From positions 248,001 through 312,000 of the forward strand of contig JACKEV010000014.1 of NCBI GenBank assembly GCA_020632795.1: DNA of 64,000 bases. The letters run 5' to 3'. Each line of letters opens with the position of its first letter. Within the stretch, counting starts at the first letter, position 1. Positions 16,044 through 25,549 of this stretch are shown piece by piece. The DNA comes from Alphaproteobacteria bacterium. GTDB taxonomy: Bacteria > Myxococcota_A > UBA796 > CAJQPC01. The notes below the pieces were generated by a model that did not search any database, was not told the origin of the DNA, and saw nothing but the letters and a program-made list of their open reading frames with translations. Made by a program: the position numbers and the translations under genes.

Positions 16044-16953
16044 TCTGGGGGAGCTCCGGGGCGAGCTTGCGGGCGAGCTTGAGGGCGCGGCGGACCTCGT
16101 CGGGGTCGCCGGCGTGGTAGGCCAGCCAGGCCTTGGCGCAGAGCAGCAGCGCGCTTCGGTCGACCTGATCCCCCAGCTCCTGGAGCACGTCGTGCACGGC
16201 TGCGGCGTCCCTCTGGTCGATGAGGCGGCGCACGTAGACCCCCAGAAGCTCGCGGCAGTGGGCCGCCGAGGGGGTGTCGGGGGCGCCGGCGATCACCCGG
16301 ACGGCCTCCTCGCGGGCCATCGCGAAGCGCTGCATGCCCAGCAGACACTGGGCCATGCGGGCGCGGGTGGCGTGGAGGTGCGGGGCGATCTCCAGGGCGC
16401 GCTGGAAGCGGTCGACCGCCTCGCTGCCCCGCCCCACCGCCATCAGGGTCTCCCCGGCGAGGGTCCAGGCGACCGGGGAGCCGGCCCCGGCGTCATGGGT
16501 CCAGGCCTTGGCGTCCAGCGCGGCGGGCTCCAGGGCGCCGAGCGCCATCAGCAGGCGGATGCGCAGCTCGCGGGCGTCGTCGGGGCGGGCGCCCTCGTGG
16601 GTGGCGGCCGTCGCGAGCTTGAGGGCGAGGAGCTGGCGCCCCCCCTCGGCGGCCAGGCGCCCGGCGGTCAGCAGGTCGGCCTCGGGGTGGATGAGCTGGC
16701 GCAGCTCGTCGTGGACCTGGCGATCCTCGTGCTCGGACAGACCGCAGTCCACGCAGCGGCCCCCCTGGCGCAGCCCCCCGCAGTTCCAGCAGCATCCCGC
16801 GCGGGGGAACTGGAGGGGGACGTGCCAGTCCTCCTCTGCGAACACCGCTCCGCAGTGGTCGCAGGCGTACACGTCGACCGGGTGGCTCCGGATCGTACGG
16901 GTCTCCCAGCGGGGCACCCCCTTCCGGCAGGCGTCGCAGCGTGGAACATCCAT
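15985..16953 (-). CDS. Zinc-ribbon and TPR-like protein
   Basis: 322 residues. The first 75 contain paired Cys motifs (CDAC at 6-9, CDHC near 32, CCWNC near 54 and CVDC near 69), consistent with two zinc ribbons. The remainder is alpha-helical with TPR-like repeats (PVAWTLAGETLMAVGRGSEA, FQRALEIAPHLHATRARMAQ, ALLLCAKAWLAYHAGDPDEV). No signal or membrane segment is seen. The combination is typical of unassigned scaffold proteins. The start ATG at 16953 is chosen because it begins the first ribbon; no strong ribosome site precedes it. The gene is divergent from the RsmB-like methyltransferase with 86 bases between starts. Function not known. Confidence 0.7.
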   Translation of the reverse strand: MDVPRCDACRKGVPRWETRTIRSHPVDVYACDHCGAVFAEEDWHVPLQFPRAGCCWNCGGLRQGGRCVDCGLSEHEDRQVHDELRQLIHPEADLLTAGRLAAEGGRQLLALKLATAATHEGARPDDARELRIRLLMALGALEPAALDAKAWTHDAGAGSPVAWTLAGETLMAVGRGSEAVDRFQRALEIAPHLHATRARMAQCLLGMQRFAMAREEAVRVIAGAPDTPSAAHCRELLGVYVRRLIDQRDAAAVHDVLQELGDQVDRSALLLCAKAWLAYHAGDPDEVRRALKLARKLAPELPQIKEFEDALLPRKKTWWSWS

Positions 16954-17039
16954 GCCTGGAGTGTACTTTCCTGCAGGCCCGCAGGCCATCCTGGACGGAC
17001 AGCGCTTGGAGCCATAGAGGGCCGCTCGGAGGGGACCCC

Positions 17040-18416
17040 GTGTCCGCGATGCTGCTCGAACCCCTGCTGGACGCCTGGCCGGATCGGCCGGTGGAGCCCA
17101 CGGAGCTGGTGCTCCGGGCTGGCTCGCCGGGGCCGCTGCAGGATCGGGCGGTGGCCATCCTCGCGGCGACGCTGGAGGCGCCCGATCGCGCCAACCCTTT
17201 GATGAGACGCATGTTTCGAAAGGATCGCGCCTTCGGCAGCAAGGATCGCGGCCTCGCCAAGGAGGTCCTGGTGCAGGTCTACCGCGCCCGGCGCGCGCTG
17301 GAGCGGGGGCTGCGCGCGGGCGGCTGGGACGGCGCGCGGCAGCCGGAGGCGCTCTGGCTCGCCTCGCTCGTGCACACCCAGGGCCTGCCCGCCGAGGTCG
17401 CGGCGCACAGCTACGGCGCCGCCTGTTTCGCGCCGCTGGAGGATCTGGCGGCGGCGCTCCGGGCCTGGGCGGCGGCCGAGGCGCCCTCCCCGGCGCAGCA
17501 GCTCGCCTGCGTGGCCTCCCTGCCCCTCTGGCTGGCCGAGGACTGGGTGGCGCAGCTCGGGGCCGACGGCGCGGCGGCCCTGATGATCGCCCAGAACCAG
17601 CGCGCGCCACTCTCCCTGCGGGCGAACCGCGGTCTGACCGACCCCGAGGGGCTCTGCGCTGCGCTGGCCGAGGACGGCATCACCGCCGAGCCCGCCCGCT
17701 GGACGCCGGACGGCGTCACCGCCCTGGGGCCGGCGAACCTGCGGGTGACCCAGGCGTTCAAGCAGGGCCTGTTCGAGATGCAGGACGAGGGCAGCCAGCT
17801 CATCACCGAGCTGGTCCAGCCCCCCCGGCGCGCCCTGGTCGTCGACTTCTGCGCGGGCGCGGGGGGCAAGTCCCTGGCCATCGCCGCGAGCCTGCCCCGG
17901 GGCAGCCGGGTGGTGGGCTTCGACGTCCGGCAGGCCGCGCTGGACCAGGGGCGGCGGCGTGCGCACCGGGCCCGGGTGAGCGATCGGGTTCGCTTCGAGC
18001 GCATCGGGGAGGAGGGCCCGCTGCCGGTGGAGCCCGGCGCGGCGGCGCGGGTGCTGGTGGACGCGCCGTGCAGCGGCACGGGCACCCTGCGGCGCAGCCC
18101 TGCCCTGCGGGAGCGCCTCACCCTGGAGCGGATTGCTGCATTGCAGCAAATCCAGGCCCGCATCCTCGCCCGCGCGGCCCCGCTGGTGCGATCGGGGGGG
18201 CGGCTGATCTACGCGACCTGCTCCCTGCTCCGGCAGGAGAACGAGGACACCTTCGCGGCCTTCCTGGCTGACAACCCCGACTTCTCCCCGGTGGACGTCA
18301 AGGAGATCCTGGGCAGCGCGCGCGCGGCGGCGCTGTCGGAGGGCGGCGCCCTCAAGCTCCTCCCCCATGTCCACGGGACCGACGGCTTCTTCGCGGCGGT
18401 GGCCCAGCGCCGGTAG
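17040..18416 (+). CDS. RsmB/NOL1/NOP2/Sun-family RNA m5C methyltransferase
   Basis: 458 residues. An N-terminal NusB-like helical region (about 1-150) is followed by a Rossmann methyltransferase domain. The SAM loop is VVDFCAGAGGKSLAIAA (about 263-279), and the two catalytic cysteines are in DAPCSGTGTLRRSP (about 344) and YATCSLL (about 394), as in RsmB and related 16S rRNA cytosine-5 methyltransferases. Likely methylates 16S rRNA (position 967 in RsmB), though other members of the family act elsewhere. The GTG start at 17040 has a GGAGGGG site 5-8 bases upstream; translation from earlier codons would run into the neighbouring divergent start. Its stop codon abuts that of the giant gene on the other strand with no gap. 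Confidence 0.9.
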   Translation: MSAMLLEPLLDAWPDRPVEPTELVLRAGSPGPLQDRAVAILAATLEAPDRANPLMRRMFRKDRAFGSKDRGLAKEVLVQVYRARRALERGLRAGGWDGARQPEALWLASLVHTQGLPAEVAAHSYGAACFAPLEDLAAALRAWAAAEAPSPAQQLACVASLPLWLAEDWVAQLGADGAAALMIAQNQRAPLSLRANRGLTDPEGLCAALAEDGITAEPARWTPDGVTALGPANLRVTQAFKQGLFEMQDEGSQLITELVQPPRRALVVDFCAGAGGKSLAIAASLPRGSRVVGFDVRQAALDQGRRRAHRARVSDRVRFERIGEEGPLPVEPGAAARVLVDAPCSGTGTLRRSPALRERLTLERIAALQQIQARILARAAPLVRSGGRLIYATCSLLRQENEDTFAAFLADNPDFSPVDVKEILGSARAAALSEGGALKLLPHVHGTDGFFAAVAQRR

Positions 18417-21400
18417 CTACCGGCTCGGCCGAACCCGGTAGACCTGCTCCCGATCGACCCGGGCCAGGCCCAGGCGCACCAGCTCGGACACGTCCGCGGG
18501 CAGGGTGTCGACGGCGTCGAAGTCCCCCCGCAGCAGGGCGACCAGGGCCTCGGCCAGGGCCGGGCGGGGCATCAGCGCCTCCAGCTCGCGGGAGAGGGTG
18601 GTGGCGGCCTGCTCCGGGGGCAGCCCGCCGGCCTCCTGCGCCCGCGCCGGAACCGGGCCCCCCGACACCGCGCAGACGAGCTGGATCGCGCGCTGCAGCA
18701 GGGCCACCCGGGCGCGGAGCTGGTCGTCCACCCCCACCGGGGCGCCGGTCGCCGGGCGCGGGGGCTGCCAGACCTCGGGGATCGGGGGCGCGACGGAGCC
18801 GCCGGTGGGCGGCAGGGGCACGGGCTGGCCGGGCAGGGTGTGGATCGGCTGCCCGCGGCTGTCCGCCGCGCCGTCCAGGGGCATGGGCACGATCCCGGCG
18901 GCGGTGCCGAGGACCGCGACCGCGAAGAGGTGGTCGGGGCGATCCACGTAGCCCAGGTCGAGCATCCAGCCGGTCGCGAGCATGGCGGGCACGCCCTGGT
19001 GGCGGAGCAGCTCGACGATCAGGGCGTTCAGCTCGCCGCACATGCCCCGCCCCAGCACCTCGTCGTCGGCCGAGGCGTGCAGCAGGGTGAGCAGGTGGTG
19101 GCCCTGGCCGGGGCGCAGGCGGCGCTGCGCCTCCCGGACGTCCGGGCGCACGAGGTAGGCGTGGTCGTAGCGGTAGCGCCGCCGCACGAAGGCCTCGGTC
19201 TGCCGGGCCCGCACCGGGTCGGGGGTGCTGCGGTCCTGTCGGGAGAGCCAGCGGCGCAGCGGCTCGGGCAGCTCGGTCCAGGGCACGGTGGGCCGGGTCA
19301 GGGCCTTGACCCCCCGCGGCGGGGGGCCGGCGTCCAGCGGGGGGACCAGGGCGAGCTGGACCTCGTAGCAGACCTCGACGGGGTTGTCCCCGCGCACCGT
19401 GACTGCGTAGCCCCCCGCGTCGGTGCGCCGCACCGGCATCAGCGCGTCGGGCGGGCTGGCCTGGGGCGCGCCGATGAGGGTGGCGAACAGGGGCACCGGC
19501 AGCACGCAGTCCCCGGGCGGCAGGCGCCCCTCGAAGCGCACCCGGTGGGGGGTCGGGCGCAGGGGGGCCAGGTCGCCAGCCAGCGGGACGCCCTGGGGGC
19601 CCCAGCTCTGGGTCCGGGGGTCGAAGGTCCCGCCGAGCTGGTGCACCACATAGAGGTAGGGTGGCGGCAGGGGGCAGGGGCTGACGTTCAGGCACCCGCG
19701 CGGCTGCACCGCTGCGGCCTCGGCCTGGGCCTCGGGCGTCGCCCAGGCGGTCGGGGCCAGCTCGACGTGGGGGGTGAAGGGGTTCACGCCCCGGGCCGCC
19801 CAGCTCGGGGCCGACGCGGCCGGGGTCGTGTCGATGCCGAGCGCGGAGCGGAGCCGCTGCCAGAAGCCGAGGGCCGGGGGGCTCTCGGCCCGGGGGCCGC
19901 CCTGGTGCGCGCCGGGGAGGGGCGGGGGCGCGGCGGTGACCCGCACCGTCGGCCCCGGCTCGGGCGACGGCGGCGGGGGCGGCGGGGGATCCCGGGGGAG
20001 GCCCAGCAGCGCGGCGGGCAGCGCGTCCAGGCCCGGCGCCGCCAGCACCGCGTGCAGCGCCTCACGCAGCCCCGCGCTCGGCGCGTCCACCCCCAGCGCC
20101 CCCAGCAAGGGTGGGACCGCCGCCGCTGCCAGGGCCGCCCGGTCCGGGGTCTCCGGCAGGCCCTCCAGGAGCGCCGGGTCCCGCCAGCGCTCGAAGTCCG
20201 CGCCCTCCAGCTCGGGGAACTGCCGGGCCAGCAGCCGCCCCAGCCCGTAGTCGAGCAGCTCCCCCAGCCGCACCCGCAGCAGGTCCCGGGCCCGAGGTGG
20301 CGCCGAGACCACCGGGAAGTGCCGCCGGTCCAGGTAGGCGTTCATGCCCTCGGCGTCGCCCAGGGGCAGCAGAAGCTCCAGGATCTCGATGAGCTGGTCC
20401 TCTCCGGGCCCGTCGAACACGCAGGGCAGCAGGCCCTGGGCGAGCAGCCCGGCCCGGCGGTCCAGGGCGTCGAGGGCGGACACGTCCACCAGCAGGGTGG
20501 CGCGGGAGGGGTCGTACACCGACGGCATGCGGCTCTTCACCGCGCCGACCCCCTCCAGCTCCAGGCGCACGCTGAGGCCCGCCCGGGCCCGGATCGACCC
20601 GGAGCCCCCCAGCGCGGCCAGCCGGGTGTCGTAGACCCAGCCCGACAGCGGGAGGTGCCGCCGCTGCGCCCGCACCCGGGGCAGCACCGCCGCCAGCGCC
20701 CGCAGCCGCGCCCGCAGCGCCTGGATCTCCGTGGGCCGCTGCGCGGTGAGGTCCTGGCCGGCGGTGGGGTCCACCACCACGGTGTACGCCTCCCGCAGGC
20801 GCGGCACCCCGACCGCCTCCAGGAAACGCTCCACGGCGTCGCGCTGGGACAGCTCCCCGCGGGTGGCCAGGTAGAGGCGCCCGGCCCTGGCGAACAGCGC
20901 CTCCAGGGTGGGGGTGTCCGAGCGCACCAGGCCCGGGGTCTCGGGGGCGACCAGGCGGAGGACCTCGCCAGGGGCGTCGGGGCCGCGCTCCACGGCCAGG
21001 ATGATGGGCCAGCGCCGGGGCAGGGTGCCGGCGGCCTCGCCGAACGCGGCGTAGCAGGCCCGCAGCATGTAGGGCAGGGCGGGCTCCCGGCGCAGCAGGG
21101 CGACGTCCCCCTTGCGGGCGTCCTCGGCGATCTCTCCGAAGAAGGCGCGGATGACCTCCGGGCCGCGCTCGGTGGGGATGTGGAAGGCCGCGCACAGCCG
21201 AGGGCAGGCCAGCCCGCCCCAGGTCCAGTAGCCCCGCCGATCGCCGAACAGCTCCAGGGCCCGGAAGCCGAGCACCTGGGACGGCGGGCGCATCAAGCCC
21301 TCGTCGGTGCTGATCCAGGGGCCCTGCCCCAGGGTGGCCTGCAGGTGCCCGGGGCTGAGGCGCCCCTCGGCCAGCCCGCGCTCCAGCCAGAGGTAGACCG

Positions 21401-24400
21401 CCTGGGGCGCGGGGGTGCCGTCGGCGCTGCGGACCGCGAGGTGCCGGGCGACGTCGCTGAGCTGCACCTCGTCGACGCCGCGCAGGCCGATCTCCTTGCA
21501 GAGCCGCACCCCGAGGATCCCGACGGCGCGGGGATCCGGGAAGGCGTCCTCCCGATCGCCCAGCAGCAGCTCCAGCTCGGACGTCCGCCTGAAGAGCGCG
21601 GTGGGGCGCCGGAGCTGCCCCGAGGCGTCCGGCAGCCAGCGGCGGGTGCGCAGGCTCAGGGTGTCGACCAGCGCGGGGTCGGGGGCCTGGCGCCAGGCGT
21701 CGGCGACCAGCTCCACCCGGGCGAGGTGGGCCTCCTCGGAGAGCCCCGCGAAGCGCAGCGCGGCCTCCAGCTCCCGGAGGGTCGGGCGCTCCCGCACGCC
21801 GAGGTCCCGCAGGAAGCCCTCCATGCCGGGGTCGTAGCGGTCAGGGTGGGGGCGCGGGGCCAGGGGTCGCCCCAGCGCGGCCAGAGGCTCGGCGATGGCG
21901 GCGTGGGGCCACAGCAGCGCCCCGGCGGGCTGGAAGGCGCCCGCCTCGTCCTCCAGCATCACGCCAGGGAGCAGGCCGCGGATCGCCTGGGGGGGCCGCC
22001 CGCGCAGCTTCATCCACAGGGCGTGGAGCAGGGCGCCGGCCCGCGCGCCGTCCCGGGCGGCCACCGCCGCGTCGTAGGCGGGCCGCAGGTGCCGCGTGAC
22101 CAGGCCGTCGGTGTCGGGGGTGCCCACCCCGAGCTGCCGCCGCAGGGTGTCGAGCAGGGCCTCGGGCACCTCGTCGTGGGGGCGCAGGTCCAGCTCCAGG
22201 CCGGGCAGCGTCCGGTCGATGACGAGGTCCCGGGACGCCAGCATGCCGCCCCCCGCCCCCCGGATGAGCGGCGCCTCCGAGACGCGCTGCCGGCAGGCGG
22301 GGTCGGCGCACCAGGTCGCCTCCCGGGCGACCAGCCAGGCGTAGAGGGCGGCGCGGCGGTGGGCGTTGTCGGAGAGCTGGGCGGGGTCGAGCGCCAGCAG
22401 GGTGCGGCGGGGGTCCTGGTCGGTGACGTGGTGGGGCAGGGCCTCGGCCAGGGGCTCCAGGGCGGGGTGGAGCAGCTCCGCGCCGTCCGGCAGCCCCGCC
22501 AGCAGGGCGTGGGTCTCCGAGGGCGCCCGCCGCAGGGGGTCCAAGCGCAGGCGGCCCCGGGCGTCGGCCAGGGGCACCCGGGCGCGAGGGTCCTGGTCCA
22601 GCAGGAGCTGCGCGAGGCGGATCAGGGCCTCCACCGAGCCCAGCAGCGGCACCTGGGCCGACAGGGGCTCGCCGGGCCGGCCGAGCTGGTCGATGAGCCA
22701 CCGCGCGGCGTCCTCGGGCCCGCCCGCCTTCACCCGGGGCCCCAGGGCCTCGAAGCTCTGGCGGGCCACACCCTCCAGCCGGCGGCGGTCCAGCAGCGCC
22801 CGGGACGGGGTACCCGGGGGGCACAGCGCGAGCAGCGGCCCGGGGTCGAGCAGGGTGGCGGCGGCCCGGATCTCACCGCTGGCGGTGGGCCAGATGGACA
22901 GCTCCGCGAGCAGCTCGGCCAGCCAGCTCGGCATCTTCCGCCAGCCCTCGACCAGGCCGGCGTGCAGGGGGTCGAGCTGCGCGGGGCCCAGCGGCCCCAG
23001 CGGGGAGGGCTCGGCGGAGAGGTCCTCCACCAGCAGCTCGGGGCCCAGGGCGGGGGCGTCGAGCTGCTCCAGCAGCCGGGCGATGGGCCCGTGCTCCCCC
23101 CGGAGGGCGACGATGGGGCGGTGGGGGCCGTAGAGGGTCCGCAGGGCGGCCTTGAGCGGCCCGGAGGGCGCGGCCAGCACGCCCCGGGTGTCCGCAGGGG
23201 TCCGGGCGACCGGGTAGAGGCGGCCGTCGTGGGCGGGCCACAGGGGCAGCCGGGCGAGGCGCTGCTGCTGCGCGGGCCGGGCCAGGGCCACGAGGTCGAA
23301 CAGGGCGTCGAGGCGCTCGGCGGTGCCGGGCAGGGCGGCGTCCCGCACGTCCCGCAGCGTCGGCAGGTGCCTCAGGGCCCGCTCCAGCTCGTCGAGCAGG
23401 CCGTCGAGGTCCAGCCGAGGCACCCCCACCCGCTCCAGGATCTCCTCGGGCAGGGCGGGGTGGGCGAAGGGGCGCAGGTCGCCGTACCAGGCGCGGAGCT
23501 CTTCGGGGGCCACGCGGAGCGCGCCGGGGCGCCACAGGCCGCCGCCCTCGGCGGGGACCACCGGCAGGGCCTGGACGCGACGCGTGTCCTCGGGGTGGTC
23601 GTGGAGGTGTCGGGCCAGCCGGGCGAGCAGCGCGCCGTAGCGCTCCGGGTCCAGCGCCCGCATCCACGCCGGGAGCCGGGGATCCGCGGGCCGCTCCCCG
23701 TTCGGCAGGTCGCCCAGGGCGCGCTCCAGCAGGCCGAGCAGCGCGTCGTCCTCGAAGCGGGGGCAGCCCAGGGCGGCGGCGAGGCGGCCCAGGCGCTCGG
23801 GCCCCTCGTCCAGGAAGACCTGAGGCCCGGCGCGCCCGATCCAGGCCCCGTCCAGGCCGTCGAACAGCGCCGCGATCGCTGAAGGGCCGATGAGCACGCG
23901 CTCGATGGGGTGGAGCCCGCCGCCGCGCCCCGGCAGCAGGGGCAGCCCGGCCAGCGCCTGGGGCAGGGCCTGGGCGATGGGGGTGAACAGGGGCGGGCGC
24001 AGCTCCTCGGCCAGGGGGAGGACGTCCAGCAGCGCTCGGGCGTGGGCCTCGGAGGGCAGGCCCCGGAGCAGCGCGGCGAGCAGCCCGGGGACCTCGGCGA
24101 GCAGGGCCCGGTTCCAGGCCGAGCCGGGCGCCAGCCGCTCCCGGTCCACCGGCACGTCGAAGTGCCCCTGCACGAAGAAGCGCAGGCCCGCGCGCTCAGC
24201 GGTGGGCAGGTAGCTGTAGACCTGGGCGGCGCCCTCGGGCAGGGGGGTGGGGCGCCCGGCGGCGTCGCAGCGCACCCCCAGCACCACCCGGGTCTCGGCG
24301 GGGCGGCCGGCGGGGCGGTCCTCCTGGCGCACGGTCCGCTCGACGACCCGCCAGGTCAGGGCCTCGCCCGGGGGGTCGACGGTCAAGGTGCTGATCCCGG

Positions 24401-25529
24401 CGGCGCGGTCCTGGAGCCGGACCCGGCGGCGGCGCCCGGGGCCGACCAGCTCCAGGGTGCGCAGGCCCGGCAGGGTGATGAGCAGGCAGGGGTCGAGCGC
24501 GGCGGCGGCCTCATAGAGCCACGCGGCGGGGGTGCGCTGGGGGTCGCGCAGGGGCAGGACCAGGGTGGTGCCGCCCGCCTCTCCGCCCTCGGTCCAGCGC
24601 TGCAGCGGCCGGGGGATCGACACGTCTGCGATCTCGAAGCGCCAGGGCGGCGAGTCGATGCGGGGGCGCTCGGTGACCTCGTAGACCGACTTGAAGCCCA
24701 CCCCGAAGAAGCCGATCTGCTCCCGCCGCTTGGTGGTCTGCCCGATGGAGCAGACCCCCACCACGTCCCGGGCGTCGAAGCCCTGGCCGTCGTGCCAGAT
24801 GACCACCCGGTCGGGGTGGACGGTCACCCGCCAGGTCTGCGCCCCGGCGTCCACCGCGTTCTGGAGCAGCTCCACGAAGAAGTGGCCGGGGTCGGTGTAG
24901 ACCTGCCGCGCCAGCAGGGCCTCGGCGTTGGACTGGCTGACCGCCTTGGGCTGGGCGGCCAGGGCGTCGAACACCCCGTGGACCATGCGCCGCCGGGCGG
25001 CCTCGAAGGCGGGGGAGCCGTCGGCGAGGGCGTCCAGGGCCGGGGCGGAGAGCTGGGCGAGCAGCGCGGGGTCGGGGCCGGCGGGGTCGTCGGCGAGCTG
25101 GCGGCGGGCGCGGGTGAGCAGGGCCTCGGCGCGGGCGGCGTGGCGCGCCGGGTCCAGGCGACGCAGCGCGCGGTCCAGCAGACACATCACCGGGACCTGG
25201 GCCAGGGCCACCCGGTCCAGGGCGGCCTCCAGCAGGCCAGCGAGCGCGGGCGCGGCCCCCATCGCCCGCAGCGCCTTGTCCACGGTGGCCTCGGGCAGCG
25301 CCACCAGCGCGGTCGCCGCGAGGGCGCGCTCGGCGTCGTTGCCCGGCCAGCCCCGCGCCACCAGCCGGGCGAACAGCCAGGCCGCCGGGGCCGGGTCCCG
25401 CTGGGTGGACACCAGGGCCAGCAGCGCGCCGGGCGCGGCGTCCGCGAGGCGCGCCTCCAGCAGCGCGAGCTGCTCGTCGAGAGGCAGCGCCGAGAAGGCG
25501 TCAGCGGTCGGGAGCGTCATCGGCACCAT
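18417..25529 (-). CDS. Giant GHKL (sacsin-like) ATPase with C-terminal transglutaminase-like domain
   Basis: 2370 residues, soluble, no signal. Residues about 200-380 hold a Bergerat-fold ATPase: FVELLQNAVDAGAQ (N box), WHDGQGF (G1), GQTTKRR and GFFGVGFKSVYEV (G2), close to the sacsin/Hsp90-like type. A long Leu/Ala/Arg-rich region of roughly 1600 residues follows, full of helical segments and ATPase-associated 'PLLPGRGGGLHPIERV'-like blocks, comparable with sacsin-repeat or DUF3883-neighbour proteins. Near residue 2160 is a transglutaminase-like core: GMCGELNALIVELLRHQGVPA (Cys), DHLFAVAVLG (His, about 2199) and PLDGAAD (possible Asp), preceded by an RYRYDHAYLV segment. The combination of Hsp90-like ATPase and cysteine-type papain-fold enzyme is not one I recognise as characterised. 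A 160-residue gene diverges from it with only 20 bases between. The start could also be the Met 9 bases downstream. Confidence 0.7.
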   Translation of the reverse strand: MVPMTLPTADAFSALPLDEQLALLEARLADAAPGALLALVSTQRDPAPAAWLFARLVARGWPGNDAERALAATALVALPEATVDKALRAMGAAPALAGLLEAALDRVALAQVPVMCLLDRALRRLDPARHAARAEALLTRARRQLADDPAGPDPALLAQLSAPALDALADGSPAFEAARRRMVHGVFDALAAQPKAVSQSNAEALLARQVYTDPGHFFVELLQNAVDAGAQTWRVTVHPDRVVIWHDGQGFDARDVVGVCSIGQTTKRREQIGFFGVGFKSVYEVTERPRIDSPPWRFEIADVSIPRPLQRWTEGGEAGGTTLVLPLRDPQRTPAAWLYEAAAALDPCLLITLPGLRTLELVGPGRRRRVRLQDRAAGISTLTVDPPGEALTWRVVERTVRQEDRPAGRPAETRVVLGVRCDAAGRPTPLPEGAAQVYSYLPTAERAGLRFFVQGHFDVPVDRERLAPGSAWNRALLAEVPGLLAALLRGLPSEAHARALLDVLPLAEELRPPLFTPIAQALPQALAGLPLLPGRGGGLHPIERVLIGPSAIAALFDGLDGAWIGRAGPQVFLDEGPERLGRLAAALGCPRFEDDALLGLLERALGDLPNGERPADPRLPAWMRALDPERYGALLARLARHLHDHPEDTRRVQALPVVPAEGGGLWRPGALRVAPEELRAWYGDLRPFAHPALPEEILERVGVPRLDLDGLLDELERALRHLPTLRDVRDAALPGTAERLDALFDLVALARPAQQQRLARLPLWPAHDGRLYPVARTPADTRGVLAAPSGPLKAALRTLYGPHRPIVALRGEHGPIARLLEQLDAPALGPELLVEDLSAEPSPLGPLGPAQLDPLHAGLVEGWRKMPSWLAELLAELSIWPTASGEIRAAATLLDPGPLLALCPPGTPSRALLDRRRLEGVARQSFEALGPRVKAGGPEDAARWLIDQLGRPGEPLSAQVPLLGSVEALIRLAQLLLDQDPRARVPLADARGRLRLDPLRRAPSETHALLAGLPDGAELLHPALEPLAEALPHHVTDQDPRRTLLALDPAQLSDNAHRRAALYAWLVAREATWCADPACRQRVSEAPLIRGAGGGMLASRDLVIDRTLPGLELDLRPHDEVPEALLDTLRRQLGVGTPDTDGLVTRHLRPAYDAAVAARDGARAGALLHALWMKLRGRPPQAIRGLLPGVMLEDEAGAFQPAGALLWPHAAIAEPLAALGRPLAPRPHPDRYDPGMEGFLRDLGVRERPTLRELEAALRFAGLSEEAHLARVELVADAWRQAPDPALVDTLSLRTRRWLPDASGQLRRPTALFRRTSELELLLGDREDAFPDPRAVGILGVRLCKEIGLRGVDEVQLSDVARHLAVRSADGTPAPQAVYLWLERGLAEGRLSPGHLQATLGQGPWISTDEGLMRPPSQVLGFRALELFGDRRGYWTWGGLACPRLCAAFHIPTERGPEVIRAFFGEIAEDARKGDVALLRREPALPYMLRACYAAFGEAAGTLPRRWPIILAVERGPDAPGEVLRLVAPETPGLVRSDTPTLEALFARAGRLYLATRGELSQRDAVERFLEAVGVPRLREAYTVVVDPTAGQDLTAQRPTEIQALRARLRALAAVLPRVRAQRRHLPLSGWVYDTRLAALGGSGSIRARAGLSVRLELEGVGAVKSRMPSVYDPSRATLLVDVSALDALDRRAGLLAQGLLPCVFDGPGEDQLIEILELLLPLGDAEGMNAYLDRRHFPVVSAPPRARDLLRVRLGELLDYGLGRLLARQFPELEGADFERWRDPALLEGLPETPDRAALAAAAVPPLLGALGVDAPSAGLREALHAVLAAPGLDALPAALLGLPRDPPPPPPPSPEPGPTVRVTAAPPPLPGAHQGGPRAESPPALGFWQRLRSALGIDTTPAASAPSWAARGVNPFTPHVELAPTAWATPEAQAEAAAVQPRGCLNVSPCPLPPPYLYVVHQLGGTFDPRTQSWGPQGVPLAGDLAPLRPTPHRVRFEGRLPPGDCVLPVPLFATLIGAPQASPPDALMPVRRTDAGGYAVTVRGDNPVEVCYEVQLALVPPLDAGPPPRGVKALTRPTVPWTELPEPLRRWLSRQDRSTPDPVRARQTEAFVRRRYRYDHAYLVRPDVREAQRRLRPGQGHHLLTLLHASADDEVLGRGMCGELNALIVELLRHQGVPAMLATGWMLDLGYVDRPDHLFAVAVLGTAAGIVPMPLDGAADSRGQPIHTLPGQPVPLPPTGGSVAPPIPEVWQPPRPATGAPVGVDDQLRARVALLQRAIQLVCAVSGGPVPARAQEAGGLPPEQAATTLSRELEALMPRPALAEALVALLRGDFDAVDTLPADVSELVRLGLARVDREQVYRVRPSR

Positions 25530-25549
25530 CTTCAGGATAAAGGATCCTG

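Noticed and set aside
18840..23882. A 1680-codon open frame on the plus strand opposite the GHKL giant
   Set aside because: It is rich in Gly/Arg/Gln/Ala/Val with no recognisable domain; high-GC third-base bias leaves the antisense frame open. The minus-strand frame has coherent domains.
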